Assembly: GCA_029582265.1 (NCBI GenBank)
Contig: CM055821.1
Location: 45,389,694 to 45,453,693, forward strand
Source: Zoroaster sp. YZ-2022
Taxonomy: Eukaryota; Echinodermata; Asteroidea; Forcipulatida; Zoroasteridae
Reading direction: 5' to 3'
Length of the DNA stretch: 64,000 nucleotides
Shown: in pieces, positions 10,489 to 22,521 of the stretch
How the letters are laid out: every line of letters begins with the position of its first letter
How positions within the stretch are numbered: the first letter of the stretch is position 1
The notes under the pieces: generated by a model
Database searches by the model: none
Seen by the model: only the letters and a program-made list of their open reading frames with translations
Told to the model about the DNA's origin: nothing
Translations under genes and position numbers: made by a program

Positions 10489-11064
10489 AAGCCGTGTTCG
10501 CACTGGACTTTTTTTGGTAAAACTTACCGAGACGATGGGTACTTTTCCAATTTTAAGTCCAGTGCGGACAGCCTGGGACATTTTCCTCTCAGTTACTTTT
10601 CCTGAGTCCAGCGGTTACTTCTACTGGCCAACTGCTGCCCAGGAAAACTAACCAGGTAACTTTTCCCGAGACGATAAGTCCAGTGTGGACAGTGCGAGTC
10701 GGTAAAAGCGGCTCAGGAAAGCGTACATCCGGCCCGAGCGCAAGGTCGTGCTACACAGGGAAACCACGCATGCACTTTGCATTGTTTCACCGCGCGGTGT
10801 GGGCGGGCCGGGCGCATTTAATGCATGTGCATGTGTAGCAAGTTTTCTGTGCGTTGTTGGGTCAATCGGGTCAACATAGAAAGGTCACGCAAAGCGCCCT
10901 CATGAGTCATTATACTGACAGCTCGGTTACTTCTACCACGGTCTCGGTAAAATTTTCCCGTGTCGAAAGTCCAAGTGCGGACAGAGGTTACATTTGACCA
11001 TTTTTCATTTTACCATCGTCTCGGTAAAACCTTCCCAAAAAAAAGTCCAGTGCGAACACGGCTT
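10489..11064. repeat. 576-bp MITE with TIR, full copy
   Basis: Begins AAGCCGTGTTCGCACTGGAC and ends with the inverted GTCCAGTGCGAACACGGCTT. The interior is made of imperfect repeats of GGTAAAA, GAGACGAT and AAGTCCAGTGCGGACAG. A second copy truncated at its right end is at 53,474-53,914. Non-coding. Superfamily unknown. Confidence 0.7.
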
Positions 11065-11324
11065 TACTTATCCTCTTCACCATGCAAAGCTACAAGTTTT
11101 ACCTAACAGGACTTTAGCTTCCCTTTGTACCTGCAGTATGCAGCCCCCCCGTATTGTTAGAGAAATGGTTTAAAATTCCTCAAGTCGTGAATCATGACCC
11201 CTAAGATGACCTACAGTGTGACCAACTGACCACTGACTCAGTGATGTTTTAAGGGAAGGTACAACTTTGGTAATGTTAGCAACACTGCTTCTATGAGTAT
11301 GCTTACTTTCTTTGAATCGCACAT

Positions 11325-12231
11325 TAACCCTAACCCCCTTGATACTCATTGCTGGTAACAGCCTCAATTCTTCAAAATCCTGCTACCTCAATCCTTCAAA
11401 ATCAACCAATGAGTTTATGCAGGATCCCTGCTACCTCAATCCTTCAAAATCAACCAATATGATTTCATGCAGGATCTGTACTATTTCCAATCATTTAAAA
11501 TCAACTGATATCATTGATTTTTGGTCGGCTAAGTCAATTGAATTTCAAATCTTACCTCAATCCTACAAAATCATACAAATCCTCCGGTTGACTTTGAAGG
11601 ATTTAGGATGGTTAGGGTTAAAAATCAACCCGTGAAAGTTTCAGCTTATTATGTTGTGTCGCTCACGAGGAAATATCCATTCAGATTGTTTGTATTTATT
11701 TTAATGTGGAATTTAGGAAAGAGTGTTTTTTGCTCAATTCAAACTGGAAATTATTTCACTTGTCTTAAAAATGTCGGCACCTCAGACAAAATTATTTCTA
11801 GGGAAGATTGATACCATCATCAGCATTACACCAAGTTAGGTTTATATTAAATTTCTTCCTTTTGGTTATTTATTAATTACCAATCCTATACCTTAATTTT
11901 AAAGGCAGAATACATGTACAATTTTTCGTAAAATATCTGCTAATGCATCCATACTTTATCCTTAAACCACCCCAAATCCATCAAAATCCTCCAAGTGGCA
12001 CTTTTTGGGGACAAAATTCAGCACTGTTGGAAACTGGTACTTTCACCTCTTCAAATGGGGCAAAATTACTACCTGGCAAGAAGTACAGGCCATAAGTGCT
12101 GAATATGAAAGATCAACGAAAATGCATGGTGCATTTTGAAGATATGGGCACGTTTCAAAAAGTGCACTGATGGATTTTGGAGGATTCAGGAAGGTTCCAA
12201 GCCAGAATACCTAGGGGGTTAGGGTTAAAGA
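11325..12231. repeat. MITE bounded by TTAACCCTAACCCCC
   Basis: The left end TTAACCCTAACCCCC recurs inverted as GGGGGTTAGGGTTAA near 12,216-12,230, and partial copies of that end are repeated at 12,253-12,319. Two 47-bp direct repeats (CTACCTCAATCCTTCAAAATC) lie at 11,380-11,480. The right-hand 230 bp is duplicated at 12,957-13,193. The exact right boundary is ambiguous because the end motif is reiterated. Confidence 0.5.
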
Positions 12232-12319
12232 AGGTTCCTAGCCAGAATACCTATAGGGGGTTAAGGTTCAGGAAGGTTCCTAGCCAGAATACCTAGGGGG
12301 GGTTAGGGTTAAAAGAAAG

Positions 12320-12956
12320 ACCAAGCATCTAAGTTTTATTCCCATTCCTAAATGGCCATCTCAATTTCTTTTTCAAAACATCAATATTCAGTCAAATCAA
12401 GAGCCTGACAGAAACGGACAAAGCCACATTTTAGGAAAAGTTTTAGACTTTGTGCATCAGTCTGCACAGAATACAACGCCATGAATGGGCCAAATCCATA
12501 GTTCTAGGAATATTAAGCCATGGACTAGGTTATTACACGACTGGCACACTTCATGTATGTAGGTAATTGACTTCTGATGATACATGATAGATACTCATCA
12601 AAATGGATGCTATTGTACCTTGTCACTTGTCAGATTGTCTACAAATAAGTACACAATACAAATGTTTGATTTCAACCTTTGAGTTTATTTTATTTTAACT
12701 GTGTTACTCTGGTATATTTATCGCCACAATGATAGTGACAAGTGAAAAGCCACAGGTTGGTATGAATTATATTTGAACCCTCAAAATTAAATCATTCGTC
12801 TATTATTTTAGGTATAGAAACAGACACAACATATAAACTTATGAAACACAGCAAACAAATATGTTAAATAAAAATACATAAAGATTTAATGATAAGTAGT
12901 GCATTTATTCATCAACAGTTCTAAACATTTTTAAAATAAATTATAAAATCACGGTA
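12320..12956. other. Unassigned AT-rich sequence
   Basis: No recognised feature. It separates two copies of the same MITE segment. Confidence 0.4.
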
Positions 12957-13193
12957 AGCTTAGGCGATAACACGATAATATCGAAAAATGCAGCACTGTT
13001 GGAAACTGGTACTTTCACCTCTTCAAATGGGACAAAATTACTACCTGGCAAGAAGTACAGGCTATAAGTGCTGAATATGAAAGATCAACGAAAATGCATC
13101 GTGCATTTTGAAGATAAGGGCATGTTTCCAAAAGTGCACCGATGGATTTTGGACGATTCAGTAAGGTTCCTAGCCAGAATACCTAGGGGGTTA
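12957..13193. repeat. Second copy of the 3' part of the MITE at 11,325-12,231
   Basis: Closely matches 12,000-12,230, beginning GCAGCACTGTTGGAAACTGG and ending at CTAGGGGGTTA. Same orientation as the first copy. Confidence 0.65.
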
Positions 13194-14242
13194 TAGACTT
13201 GGTTCCAAGTCTGTGATCGTGGTTTTTTGTCTGCCTGAAGCCAATACAGTATCGCATTAAATAGCGCCCTCTTGTGTATTAACCTCCTACATTAACCTTC
13301 GATCACAGACTTGGGAATGTTGTTCGTCGGTTTGTACATACCCTATTGTGAATTAGTCCAAAAGTGGACGGAACAATCTGATTGGTCGGAAAGCCTTCCA
13401 TAACATGAATATTCAAACTAAACCTTCTACATGCAGTTGGAGGAGATGTACTCAACGATTCCATTTAAACTGTAGGTAAGACGTTTTTTGTAGAGAAGGA
13501 ATTATGTATTTTATTTTGTGCTTTTTTACAACTCTAAGATCTCATTAAATTTACCTATCATTTCAAATACTATTTACGTACCAAGCACTACACAAATTTA
13601 ATATCGAATGAATATTACAGAAATAATTTTAAGCGAGTGTAACCTGTTAGTAATAGACGCGGCCTACAAGGTTTTTGTGGCCTCCTGATTGGCCATCTCT
13701 CTAGCATCCGTATTATTATGTAAATTTTAGCTATGAATACATGAATATCCCACAAACACAAGAGGGTCAAGTCTGAGATCGCGAGTTAGGGCTGTGATAG
13801 CCAGTAGGGGTAAACGGCGTTTTGCGTGGCTGATGTGCTGTAGACAAAAAATAACCGCGATCTCATACTTGAAATCAAGTCTAAGGGGGTTAGGGTTAAT
13901 GCACAGGTCTATTAGGAAGGGGGCAGAACAAGAAACATAATTTTTCATACTACGCTTTCTTTTTAATTATTATTGAGAATTGTTGCACCATTCCAAGTGA
14001 ATTTCCTAGAATGGCTAGTGTTAGACATCTGCCATAACATTAACAATACATGTAGCTACTGTGAAAAGTAACACAGTGACTATTGAGTATTGTTAGTGCA
14101 ATTGTGTAATGCTTTCCTAGATAAGGAATTATTACGCCATCCCAAGTAAATGTTGTAAGTAGATGTACATGTAACAAATAACTATTTGATATGTAGGAAT
14201 ATGCATTAATTAATGACTGAGTTTGAACAAGAAAATGTTGAA
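13194..14242. other. Unassigned sequence with small inverted repeats
   Basis: CAAGTCTGTGATCG at 13,206-13,222 is echoed inverted as CGATCACAGACTTG near 13,300, and a further GGGGGTTAGGGTTAA end lies near 13,886. It is probably MITE debris. No coding evidence. Confidence 0.4.
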
Positions 14243-14606
14243 TAATAATAATAATAATAATGTGGACTTATATGGCACACGTATCCACCAAACTGGTGCT
14301 CAAGGCGGATTACATTATTACCCCTGCTCATCAGGCTCATAAATCATTCCTGAAACCATCTCAGCTCCCTGGGGAGTATACAGCTCAATTGCTGCCATTT
14401 CAGCGCATATGGGCTAATCAAATACAACAACCAACTCTACCCTCACAGGTACCCATTTACCCCTTGGTGGAGAGAAGCAATTATGGTAAAGTGTCTTGCT
14501 CAAGGACACAAGCACCCTGGTCGCGGCTGGGATTGAACCTACATTCTGACGACTCAGCCATCAGAACACAAATCCGATGCACTAAACCGCCCAACCATGG
14601 CACTCC
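14243..14606 (-). repeat. tRNA-derived SINE, family A, copy 3
   Basis: Minus strand, nearly identical to the copy at 3019-3392. AATAATAAT tail at 14,243-14,261, tRNA-like head ending CCATGGCACTCC at 14,606. The B box has a one-base deletion (GGGATTGAACC). Confidence 0.8.
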
Positions 14607-15185
14607 ATGTTCCTAACAGTTAGTAACAGTAACACTGACAATACTAATGAAGCTTATTTACTTCAAAGCAATGTGATAAGCAAGATTTTTAGCTTTGCAT
14701 GGTAAAAAGGATAAGTAAAGATGGGTAGAATGTTATATCCGACCACCACTTTTTCTCATTCAATATAACCAATAATGTAATCTTACCTACCAGTAAGGTG
14801 GAGAACATATGGATGATGATAGACATATACATGTACTTCAAATTATTCCAGGATATTTATTTCATGAAAAATCAGGCATTTTTGGTATACGATGACTTCT
14901 TCAGTCATGTCAGTCTGATCTTTTCAACTCCCCCGTTAGTGACCAACACAGTCATTGTACATGCGCAGTGGCAACTATAATAGGATCCTTCTATTATCTG
15001 AAGGGGAAGATTTTTTTAGAAGGAAAATAAAGTCCGAAAACCATCATAAAAGTGGATTTTAAAGATAGTTTTTGCTTTCTGTTCCCTCCAAAATTCGAAA
15101 GAATATTTTTTTAAACTGGTTAGTGGTTGCAAAAAAATTCCAAAAAACCCCTTAAAAAGTGGCAGTCGGATACAACATTCTTTCC
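14607..15185. other. Unassigned sequence
   Basis: No gene or clear repeat boundary seen. Confidence 0.4.
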
Positions 15186-15202
15186 GTAAAGACTATTTGC
15201 AG

Positions 15203-16627
15203 TTTGCCCCACCAGTGTGGCACGGACCTGTATCCTTAGCCACACGTTGGTCTCATTGCCGCTAACGGCGGGGTTTTCTAGGAATTTTCTAAATTCCAGG
15301 CGCTGAAATTGACGATATTTACAACTATTTTGACAGGCTAGATATGTTCGTTACATGTTGAACTATCTAGGCGCCCCCCAAAAAATGGTTATTTTACTTA
15401 CATTTCGTCTCATATTATAGGGCCCGAAAAAATTACAAGACGATCGGCATTGTGTTTCAACGAGGACGGCCATTTTGAATGTATGAAGATGTGTGAATGG
15501 GAAAACAACTTTACGACGGCTGTTTTATGTGTGCACATACTTGCTCATATTTTAGCGTGCGAAGTATTCCGTTTCGGGGTTGCACGTGTTGTCGGTAGTC
15601 AGAGCATTTTTATGTGCTAAAATGTGATATAAAATGTGATATAACTAATATAGGCCTGAGTATAATTAAAATTAAATATTAATAAATAAATAAAACATGC
15701 CCAGTTCCTGGATTCAATTATTTACTTTTACTACAATAAGTAGGGCATATTATTTACCATATATCGCAGAACCCGCTGCTATATAGGATTCTAGCCAGCC
15801 AATCACCATCGGGCAAGCTCGGTGGTCGAGAGGTTAAGACGTCTGCACTAGTAAGCAGGATGTTGCGGGTTAGAATCCCGCCCGAGTCCTGCCTGTGTAG
15901 TTTTTCACAGAGACTCGGAAAGCACTGAGTATACATGTACAGTGCTATACACATGACGGTGTTTGGGCAAAATTAAATCAATTGTATATTTACCTTATTA
16001 ATTTTATTTTGTTTGTGTCCACAATATAATTCAGCAAAAGAAAAATGTTTAAAACACCGTTCATTGACAGGCAATAATGATCGAATCAATGAAGTATTTC
16101 ATGTTTGAGGATATCGCTGATACTAGATAGCATATTGTTGTTTAACAAAATAATAATAGTAATAATATTATCAGTATTATTGATAATGATGGATGGCCAA
16201 AATGTTAATAATTGGGCCCATTCCTGTAGCCCAGGAATTTTATTAAGAAATTCACGCCCCCAAATAGACCCAAACCCCGCTTGAACCATCTTTGCAATTT
16301 GTCTGTGCACACATAAAACAGCCATCGTAAAGTTGTTTTCCCATTCACACACTCTTCATTCAAAATGGCCGTCCTCGTTGAAACACAATGCCGATCGCCT
16401 TGTAATCTTTTCGGCCTATATGAGACGAATGTAAGTAAAATAACCATTTTTGGGGGGCGCCTAGATAGTTCAACATCTAAGGAACGTATCTAGCCTGTCA
16501 AAATAGTTGCAAATATCGTCAATTTCAGCGCCTGGAATTTAGAAAATTCCTAGAAAACCCCGCCGTTAGCGGCAATGAGACCAACGTGTGGCTAAGGATA
16601 CAGGTCCGTGCCACACTGGTGGGGCTA
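15203..16627. mobile_element. hAT-like non-autonomous element with 340-bp TIRs
   Basis: The direct repeat ATTTGCAG (15,195-15,202 and 16,628-16,635) flanks a 1,425-bp unit whose first and last roughly 340 bases are inverted copies (TTTGCCCCACCAGTGTGG against CCACACTGGTGGGGC). An 8-bp duplication points to the hAT superfamily. The centre contains a SINE (15,812-15,982) and AT-rich filler, with no transposase. Confidence 0.65.
15812..15982 (+). repeat. tRNA-derived SINE, family B, copy 2
   Basis: The complete head GGCAAGCTCGGTGGTCGAGA starts at about 15,812, with a mutated B box (GGGTTAGAATCCC) near 15,868, a body with GACTCGGAAAGCACTGAG and a 3' end AAATTAAATCAATT. The relative at 2744-2900 lacks the start of the head. 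Confidence 0.7.
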
Positions 16628-16698
16628 ATTTGCAGTGACACCATGTGAAAAAAAACCACTCTTTTGAGTAGTAATTAACATTAGTTCTGAAAAGAACT

Positions 16699-16820
16699 GG
16701 GCCCAATTTCATGGCGCTGCTTACCACAGAATTCTGCGCTTACGGCGCCATAAAAAGTGTGTGATTCTATGCGCCGTAAGCGCAGAATTCCGCAGTAAGC
16801 AGTGCCATGAAATTGGGCCC
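16699..16820. repeat. 122-bp palindromic MITE
   Basis: GGGCCCAATTTCATGGC at the left is repeated inverted as GCCATGAAATTGGGCCC at the right, and the arms pair almost to the centre (CTGCGCTTACGGCGCC with GGCGCCGTAAGCGCAG-type sequence). It would form a long hairpin in single-stranded DNA or RNA. Confidence 0.7.
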
Positions 16821-16845
16821 TGGTGGTTTCAACTAGCACCATTCT

Positions 16846-17290
16846 AGGGCCATTACAGTGGACTCCCTCCATATCCTTGGCCCTAGCGCCACATGTACAA
16901 AAATGGAGCGATTTTTCAACTTTTGATCTGCTAATTATTACGATTTAAAACTTTGTGATTAGTTAAGCTTGCCCAAGCAGACACTTTTGGCACAAAGTTT
17001 ACTATTGTGAAATCAGTAATTTTGGTGAAATTTAAATTTTATTATTGGTTTTTTTTATTTATTTTTGTTAAATGTTTCATGAAAAATTTCATGAAAGTGA
17101 GATATCCGAGAATAATGGATTTTATGCCAAAAGTGTCTGCTTGGGCAAGGTTACCTCATTACTAAGTTTTAGGTTGTAATAATTAGCAGATCAAAAGTTG
17201 AAAACAAAAACTGCTCCATTTTTGTATATGTGGCGTTAGGGCCAAGGATACGGAGGGAGTCAAGTATTATTATTGCCTATATTGGCCCTA
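16846..17290. repeat. 445-bp palindromic MITE
   Basis: AGGGCCATTACAGTGGACTC at the left corresponds inverted to the right end TATTGGCCCT. Inner arms match as CAAGCAGACACTTTTGGCA against TGCCAAAAGTGTCTGCTTG. It sits next to the 122-bp palindrome inside the outer element. Non-coding. Confidence 0.6.
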
Positions 17291-17375
17291 GAATGGGGCT
17301 GGGTTTCAACTAATAAGAAGTTAGCGTTACTCAAAAGAGCATTTTTTTATATGGTGTCACTGCAAACAGTCTTTA

Positions 17376-20166
17376 CTTAAAATGTGATATTTGACTATGA
17401 GATCCAGCTGAAAACTTCCTCTTTTCCCATGGATGTTTAAAAGCAAGTTGGCAATCAGTTTACGGAGTAAAGTTACACACGAAAACACACAGACATACAG
17501 CACAGCCAGTCGGCCTGCTGTGCAAATGACTCACCTGTGTTGATCCGTCCTGCAAGCCGTTTTCAGTCCTTGTCTCGGAACATCTGAAAAGGGAGGATTT
17601 GGTGGGTTGTCTTAACAGATCGATCGGTCAAAGCTGCAGACGTCTCAACTGTTTAATTGTCTATTTTAATGTGTTACAAGTTGGATTGTCACTTTAACCA
17701 TGGAGGAAGGAAGATAAACGTTTTATCTTGATCCCACGGGACCCGACCTATCGGTCGCACATTGCCAAGCATCATGAAAGCAACAACATTATATATCGTA
17801 TTATGTATACACTTCGTTTCGTGGGGACGTACGTGTGTACGTGTATGTACACAACTCGTTCTCTTGCTATTGTACACACATCCCATATGCCCATAGTGCA
17901 TGTGTACATACCATAGTACAATGTACACTGTACATCTATTGCACGTATGTACGCATATAATGACGACGACCGAATACGGTCTAGGTGCAGACCCACTATA
18001 TTAATTCTTAATTACAGCTGGCCTGGATTCGGCACTTGACCTTACACAATGTATGTACCCGTTAACCGAGGCTGTTTGGTAATTGATTGGATACGACTTA
18101 TTTTTCCTAGGATGGGAAAAGTTTTCGAGACGAACTGAACTTGCTCAGCTCACTTGCTTATTCAGGAGTTTTGAGACAGATGCATTGTTTTAGATCAATA
18201 ATTGTTTGTTATCAAGGGTGGGGGAACGAGGTCGCGAAATCAAGGAAAGTGAGGATGTGACTCCCTTTCCTGACCCCGCCCGTCGCCATCCATACGTAAT
18301 AAGCATCAGCCTGGGGGGGGGGGGGGTCACTAGGGCCAAGTGTCCCCCCCTGTTGCCATCAACAAGACTTTAAAAAAATGCAAAACCCCACTACTAATGT
18401 ACCAGCTGCAGTAGTTTATTTTAATCCCCCCTGTATTTATGTGTACTTCTGGCTATACAGCTGTGAATTACGCAGCAAAGTTTCCTGTGATATTATGTTC
18501 ATAACTATGTTCATATAACTATGACTAAAAATTACTTTTTGACAGAAGTAGGCCTATATAGTCTGAGTGTCTATAAATATATAATTATTATTCATGGTTT
18601 GGGAGTGAGGGCCGGGGCAAGTTGGGTACGCACAATTCTAAGGATTACACAAGATCAGTTTCATAAATTGGATGTCAAAGGTGAGGAGGGAAATGATTCA
18701 TCCGTTCTAATTCCAGTGAACTAGCTGTCGGGCCCTGCCATAAAAATACACCATCCCCATACAAAATGTTATCTTACCAAAATAAATACATTTAGAGAAC
18801 ATTGATAGAAATTTATTTTAAAATATTACAGTCTTTATCACCTTCAGTGCATGGAAATGTTTAGGTTAATTTTTTATTATTTGGCACTTGGGGGGGGGGG
18901 GGTGATTTGGTAAACCTGGGAATTTTGGGGATAAAAACCGTCACCGATCTCACGAAGTGATACAAACTTACTAGACGAAATTTACATTTGAAGAAAATGG
19001 CGTTTGAAGTTAGTCTCTTTTTGAAACACACGTGTCTTCATCATACTTTTGAATTTTTGTCACTTTGTGGTCTCTATAGAGTTATGGAAATGTGTTGTTG
19101 ACTCTGACGTTTTTAATTACTAAGTAACTAACCACTGAAAACAATATAATGTTTGTGTTAAGTTTCTGAAAACGAAAACTGCACTAAAAAAAACTGGTTT
19201 GCGTTTTCACGAAGTGACACGCGGTTACGTGTTTACTATGTAAAGTTTGTGTTTCTTCATGAAAACGCAAAACCGCGGCGTACTGTGTGTTTTGCGCACT
19301 AAGGTTTGCGTCACTTTGTGAAAACGCGTTTTGTTATGTTCACAGTGTATTTGTCTATATACGGTAAATTGACTTAGTGTCAGTCGTGAAAAACGCACTT
19401 TCTTCACTTTCTCACAAGTTTAGTTTTTCCTAATTAGTCAAATTAAGAAAGTAGCACACTTTCAGCTTCAAAACTTCGTGACATTGTATCTTCTGATGAA
19501 TATCGCCAAAATATGTTTAAAAAAACATAAATAAATAGGGCCCCCTAAATAAATAAAATAAATAAATAAATAAAATAAATAAATAAAATAAATAAATAAA
19601 TAAAATAAAAATAAAAATAAAATAAATAAATAAATAAATAAATAAATAAACCTCCCCGGATTTAATCCCATGCACAACAAAGTTTTAGGGACAAAATAAC
19701 GTAAATTGTCCTTTGATACTGATCGGGGGGGGGGGGGAGCAAATGCTTGAAATGTGGACTTGCGAGTGGGAAGCCTAAAGGCCGCACTCCAGGGCCCGCT
19801 TATGGGACAATTTCCTAAGGGAACATTTAAGATTCTAGAAGCTCTCTGATGCAATATGGGCGTTATCAGGACCAAGCATGCAAAGTACATGATGCACGGG
19901 AATTGTGATTAACCTTTAATTTGCCAACCCACCAATAATGATCATGTCGGGGTCCTCTTTTACTCCCCCTAATCCGCATTTGATCGTAAGTACCCAGTGC
20001 ATAATGGATAATGAATTTTTAAATAAATGTTCACGTCACTCCAGATTAAACAAAAAACTCCCAAAGGACATATTTTAGTTCAGCTTTGGGTCGGTTCCTT
20101 ATGGCAATTTTCATGATGAAAAATAATCAGGGTGCGTTTAACTAGGCCTACCTACTCTCTTAATGT
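17376..20166. other. Unassigned sequence with simple repeats
   Basis: No coding region supported. Contains G-runs at about 18,314-18,326 and 18,891-18,902 and one near 19,727-19,737, and a cluster of CACGAAGTGA / TCACTTTGTG inverted words at 18,955-19,330 that may be a decayed MITE. Short ORFs here look random. Confidence 0.4.
19549..19651. repeat. (TAAA)n microsatellite
   Basis: About 100 bp of AAATAAATAAA with occasional AAATAAAAT interruptions. Confidence 0.9.
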
Positions 20167-20372
20167 AAAAGAGTGAAAAACCACTCTTTCAAAGAGCTAT
20201 GGCGGGCAAGTCTTTTTGGATTGGATAAAGAGTAAAATTAGTAGTGTATAAAGAGTGAATTGATAGCCTTTTACTGTATTTTCATTCGAATCAGAGTGGG
20301 TTTCACTCCAAAAAGTCTTGTTCGCCATATAGCTCTTTAAAAGAGTGGTTTTTCACTCTTTTACACGCGCCA
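20167..20372. repeat. About 200-bp palindromic MITE
   Basis: AAAAGAGTGAAAAACCACTC at the left pairs with GAGTGGTTTTTCACTCTTTT at the right, followed by AGAGCTATGGCG against CGCCATATAGCTCT. The centre is AT-rich. No ORF. Confidence 0.7.
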
Positions 20373-20972
20373 AATATTCCTGATTTGCATGATGCGTTAT
20401 GGTCAAGCTACCGACCTCCATGGGTCAAGTGACCACTGCCACTGACCAGTACACATATCTGAAGCAGAGCCTACATTTTTTTACAAGGATGAACGTGAGT
20501 AATTAAAAAATTTAAAAAAAAATTAAAAAAATACAATTTGTTTGTGTGAAAAATTATATACGCGATCCGCATCATCGTTTATACGAAACTCAGGTGACTT
20601 CATCAAGTCTAGCTCTCTAACATGATCTAGACGAGAGTGGGCGCTATTGCATGCGTGGACGTGACGAACATAAGGGGAAAAGGACACCAAGGTCAGAAAG
20701 GTTGTCTCAAAGTTTGCTGAATGATTAACATTAGAAAGCGTTAAAACGGCAAAATAATGGGGAGAATATGTTGTGCCATAGGATGTCGAGAAAAAGTAGA
20801 CAACAGTCACCCCTGTGGCTCAGGTATCACTTTCCATAAGTAAGTTTACAACAAAAAAGTGGAAGGGGTTTCTTCACTTGTTTGTTGGGTGACCGTGCTG
20901 GATTGTTGTTTTCGGTGGTAAATAAATTTTGTGTCGGCTAGCAGAGCGCAGCCTTTTGAATAAATATAGGCA

Positions 20973-21173
20973 TCAATATTTGGGCATAAAGATCGTTTGA
21001 AGCGGTATGGCGAGGCGACCCAGGAGGGCTTCATTGAAGATGGTGACTCTTGCCACTTTCCTTCTAATCTCCAAAGGCTCCCAACCCAGTTGATCTTTCA
21101 CTGCTGTTACGCTGCTGTATCTCCCGTAGTCCCCAATGACGAAGCGGGCACTTCTATTTTGTACCGCTTCCAA
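20973..21173 (-). pseudogene. CR1-like LINE, RT carboxy-terminal fragment
   Basis: A 66-residue frame with LEAVQNRSARFVIGDYGRYS and LGWEPLEIRRKVARVTIFNE, the characteristic final block of CR1-type proteins. The catalytic RT domain that should precede it is absent between 21,174 and 21,449. Confidence 0.75.
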
Positions 21174-21449
21174 CTTCAGTATGAGCTCTTTTGTATGAGG
21201 ATTTGTTTGGGTTTAGCTCTGTTAACTCAACAACACCCTCTAATAACAATATCAGGCATTGTTGGCACATTGCTCATGGGTTCAGATGTGAATTGTGATT
21301 TAAATTGGATAAGTAACTCGGCCTGAATTCTGTAAGCTGTCTGTGATTAGCTTCCCACTGGTTTGATCTCTAAGGGCAGAAATTGTTGTATTTTCATTTT
21401 TCAATGATTTAATAAAGCTAAACATTTGTTTTGTAGATTCTAGACATTT

Positions 21450-21680
21450 TTAACGAGTGTATCTCCTGTATGCGTCTCTTGTATCTCTTTTTACTCTTTT
21501 TCGCACGACGCGAAAATTTTTCCAATCCATCTGTGTGTTCTGTTTCACAGCTCTATTGTAAGCTCTCTGTTTGCGCCTTTGATAGCGTTTGATTTTCTGG
21601 GAAATCCACGGCATATTTTTGTTTTGTTTTACCATTTTTGATGGAACATGTGTTTCATTGGAAGCAACGGTTCTATTTTT
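21450..21680 (-). pseudogene. CR1-like LINE, basic linker between endonuclease and RT
   Basis: About 75 residues, reading VPSKMVKQNKNMPWISQKIK and then an Arg/Lys-rich run (RYQRRKQRAYNRAVKQ). This is the usual link before the RT in CR1 proteins. A SINE separates it from the endonuclease part at 22,036. Confidence 0.65.
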
Positions 21681-22034
21681 AATAATAATAATAATAATGT
21701 GTGGATTTATATAGCGCACGTATCCACCAACTAAGTGGTGCTCAAGGCGCATTATATTATTATCCCTGCTCATAAGGCTCATAAGGCTCATAAATCATTC
21801 CTGAAACCATCTCAGCTCCCTGGGGAGTATACAGCTCAATTGCTGCCATTTCTAGCGCATATAGAGCAAACCAACTCTGCCTTCACAGGTACCCATTTAA
21901 CCCCTGGGTGGAGAGAAGCAATTATGATTAAGTGTCTTGCTCAAGGACACAAGTGTCACGGCCGTGATTCGAACCCACATTATGTTGCTAACACCAGAAC
22001 TTGAATCCGGTAAGCTAGACCGCTCGGCCACGAC
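21681..22034 (-). repeat. tRNA-derived SINE, family A (subtype 2), copy 4
   Basis: AAT-repeat tail at 21,681-21,698 and tRNA-like head GTCGTGGCCGAGCGG ending at 22,034. The head differs from copies at 3 kb and 14 kb but matches the one at 51,701-52,064. It interrupts the CR1 frame between endonuclease and linker. Confidence 0.8.
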
Positions 22035-22035
22035 T

Positions 22036-22422
22036 GAATTCTATCCAGAGGCTATTTGCAGTATCAGATAAATCTTTCATAGCAAAGTCATTACTTATCA
22101 TCTGAGCATCAGCTTTTAAGCCTTCAGTGTTAGCTTTTTGATAGAGATACACTTTCCTTGGGATCTGTTTAACCCTTTTGACACTTGCATCAATTTCCAC
22201 TAACGGAATACCGTCATGGTCACTGATACCGGGGACCGTTATAGTTTTGTTTACCAGTGTGGGGTTTGTAGTAAAGAAAAGATCTAATGTTTTACCACTA
22301 CGTGTCGGCCTATCAATGATCTGCTCTAGACCAAAATCAGCAGCCATTTCTATCATTTCCTTACATATGCCAGATTTTTGGCACCCAGAAATAGTGCATT
22401 GAGACTCCCAATTTATATCACC
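22036..22422 (-). pseudogene. CR1-like LINE, second half of the endonuclease
   Basis: Begins at the Polinton junction and shows CKEMIEMAADFGLEQIIDRP, LDLFFTTNP, and GISDHDGIPLVEI, the last holding the conserved Asp-His of the AP-endonuclease active site. The first half, including the GDFN motif, is at 50,770-50,997. The split falls right after GDFNM. Confidence 0.8.
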
Positions 22423-22427
22423 CATGT
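22423..22427. other. Polinton target-site duplication, left copy
   Basis: CATGT, repeated at 50,765-50,769 just outside the other TIR. Removing the Polinton and one copy restores an uninterrupted LINE frame, which confirms the boundaries. Confidence 0.9.
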
Positions 22428-22521
22428 AGTAGTATGTTAGATGGGGGTTCTAGGACAAGTACCCAAAAATGGGCGTGGTTGATGATATATATATATGTAA
22501 AAAAGAGGAGGGTGTGGTTGA

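Larger units (their letters stand above)
15186..17375. repeat. Outer palindromic element holding nested insertions
   Basis: The left end GTAAAGACTATTTGCAG (15,186-15,202) is matched inverted by CTGCAAACAGTCTTTAC (about 17,359-17,375). The arms continue inward: TGACACCATGTGAAAAAAA with ACTCTTTTGAGTAGTAATTA on the left, TACTCAAAAGAGCATTTTTTTATATGGTGTCA on the right (described in part). The left arm is broken by the element at 15,203-16,627 and the interior holds two more palindromes (16,699-16,820 and 16,846-17,290). Non-coding. Confidence 0.65.
20846..22427 (-). mobile_element. CR1-like LINE, 3' portion (left of the Polinton)
   Basis: Minus-strand LINE whose 5' portion lies at 50,765-51,813 on the other side of the Polinton. 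Present here are the second half of the endonuclease (22,036-22,422), a SINE (21,681-22,034), the basic linker (21,450-21,680) and the end of the RT (20,973-21,173). The RT palm is missing, so an internal deletion preceded or followed the other insertions. The 3' end is placed approximately. Confidence 0.75.

Noticed and set aside
17689..17996. Overlapping ORFs with MYTC/VYIH repeats
   Set aside because: Arise from GTACAC/TGTACA-rich simple sequence, open on both strands.
19549..19890. ORF rich in FYLFIYLF repeats as a membrane protein
   Set aside because: It is a translation of the (TAAA)n microsatellite.
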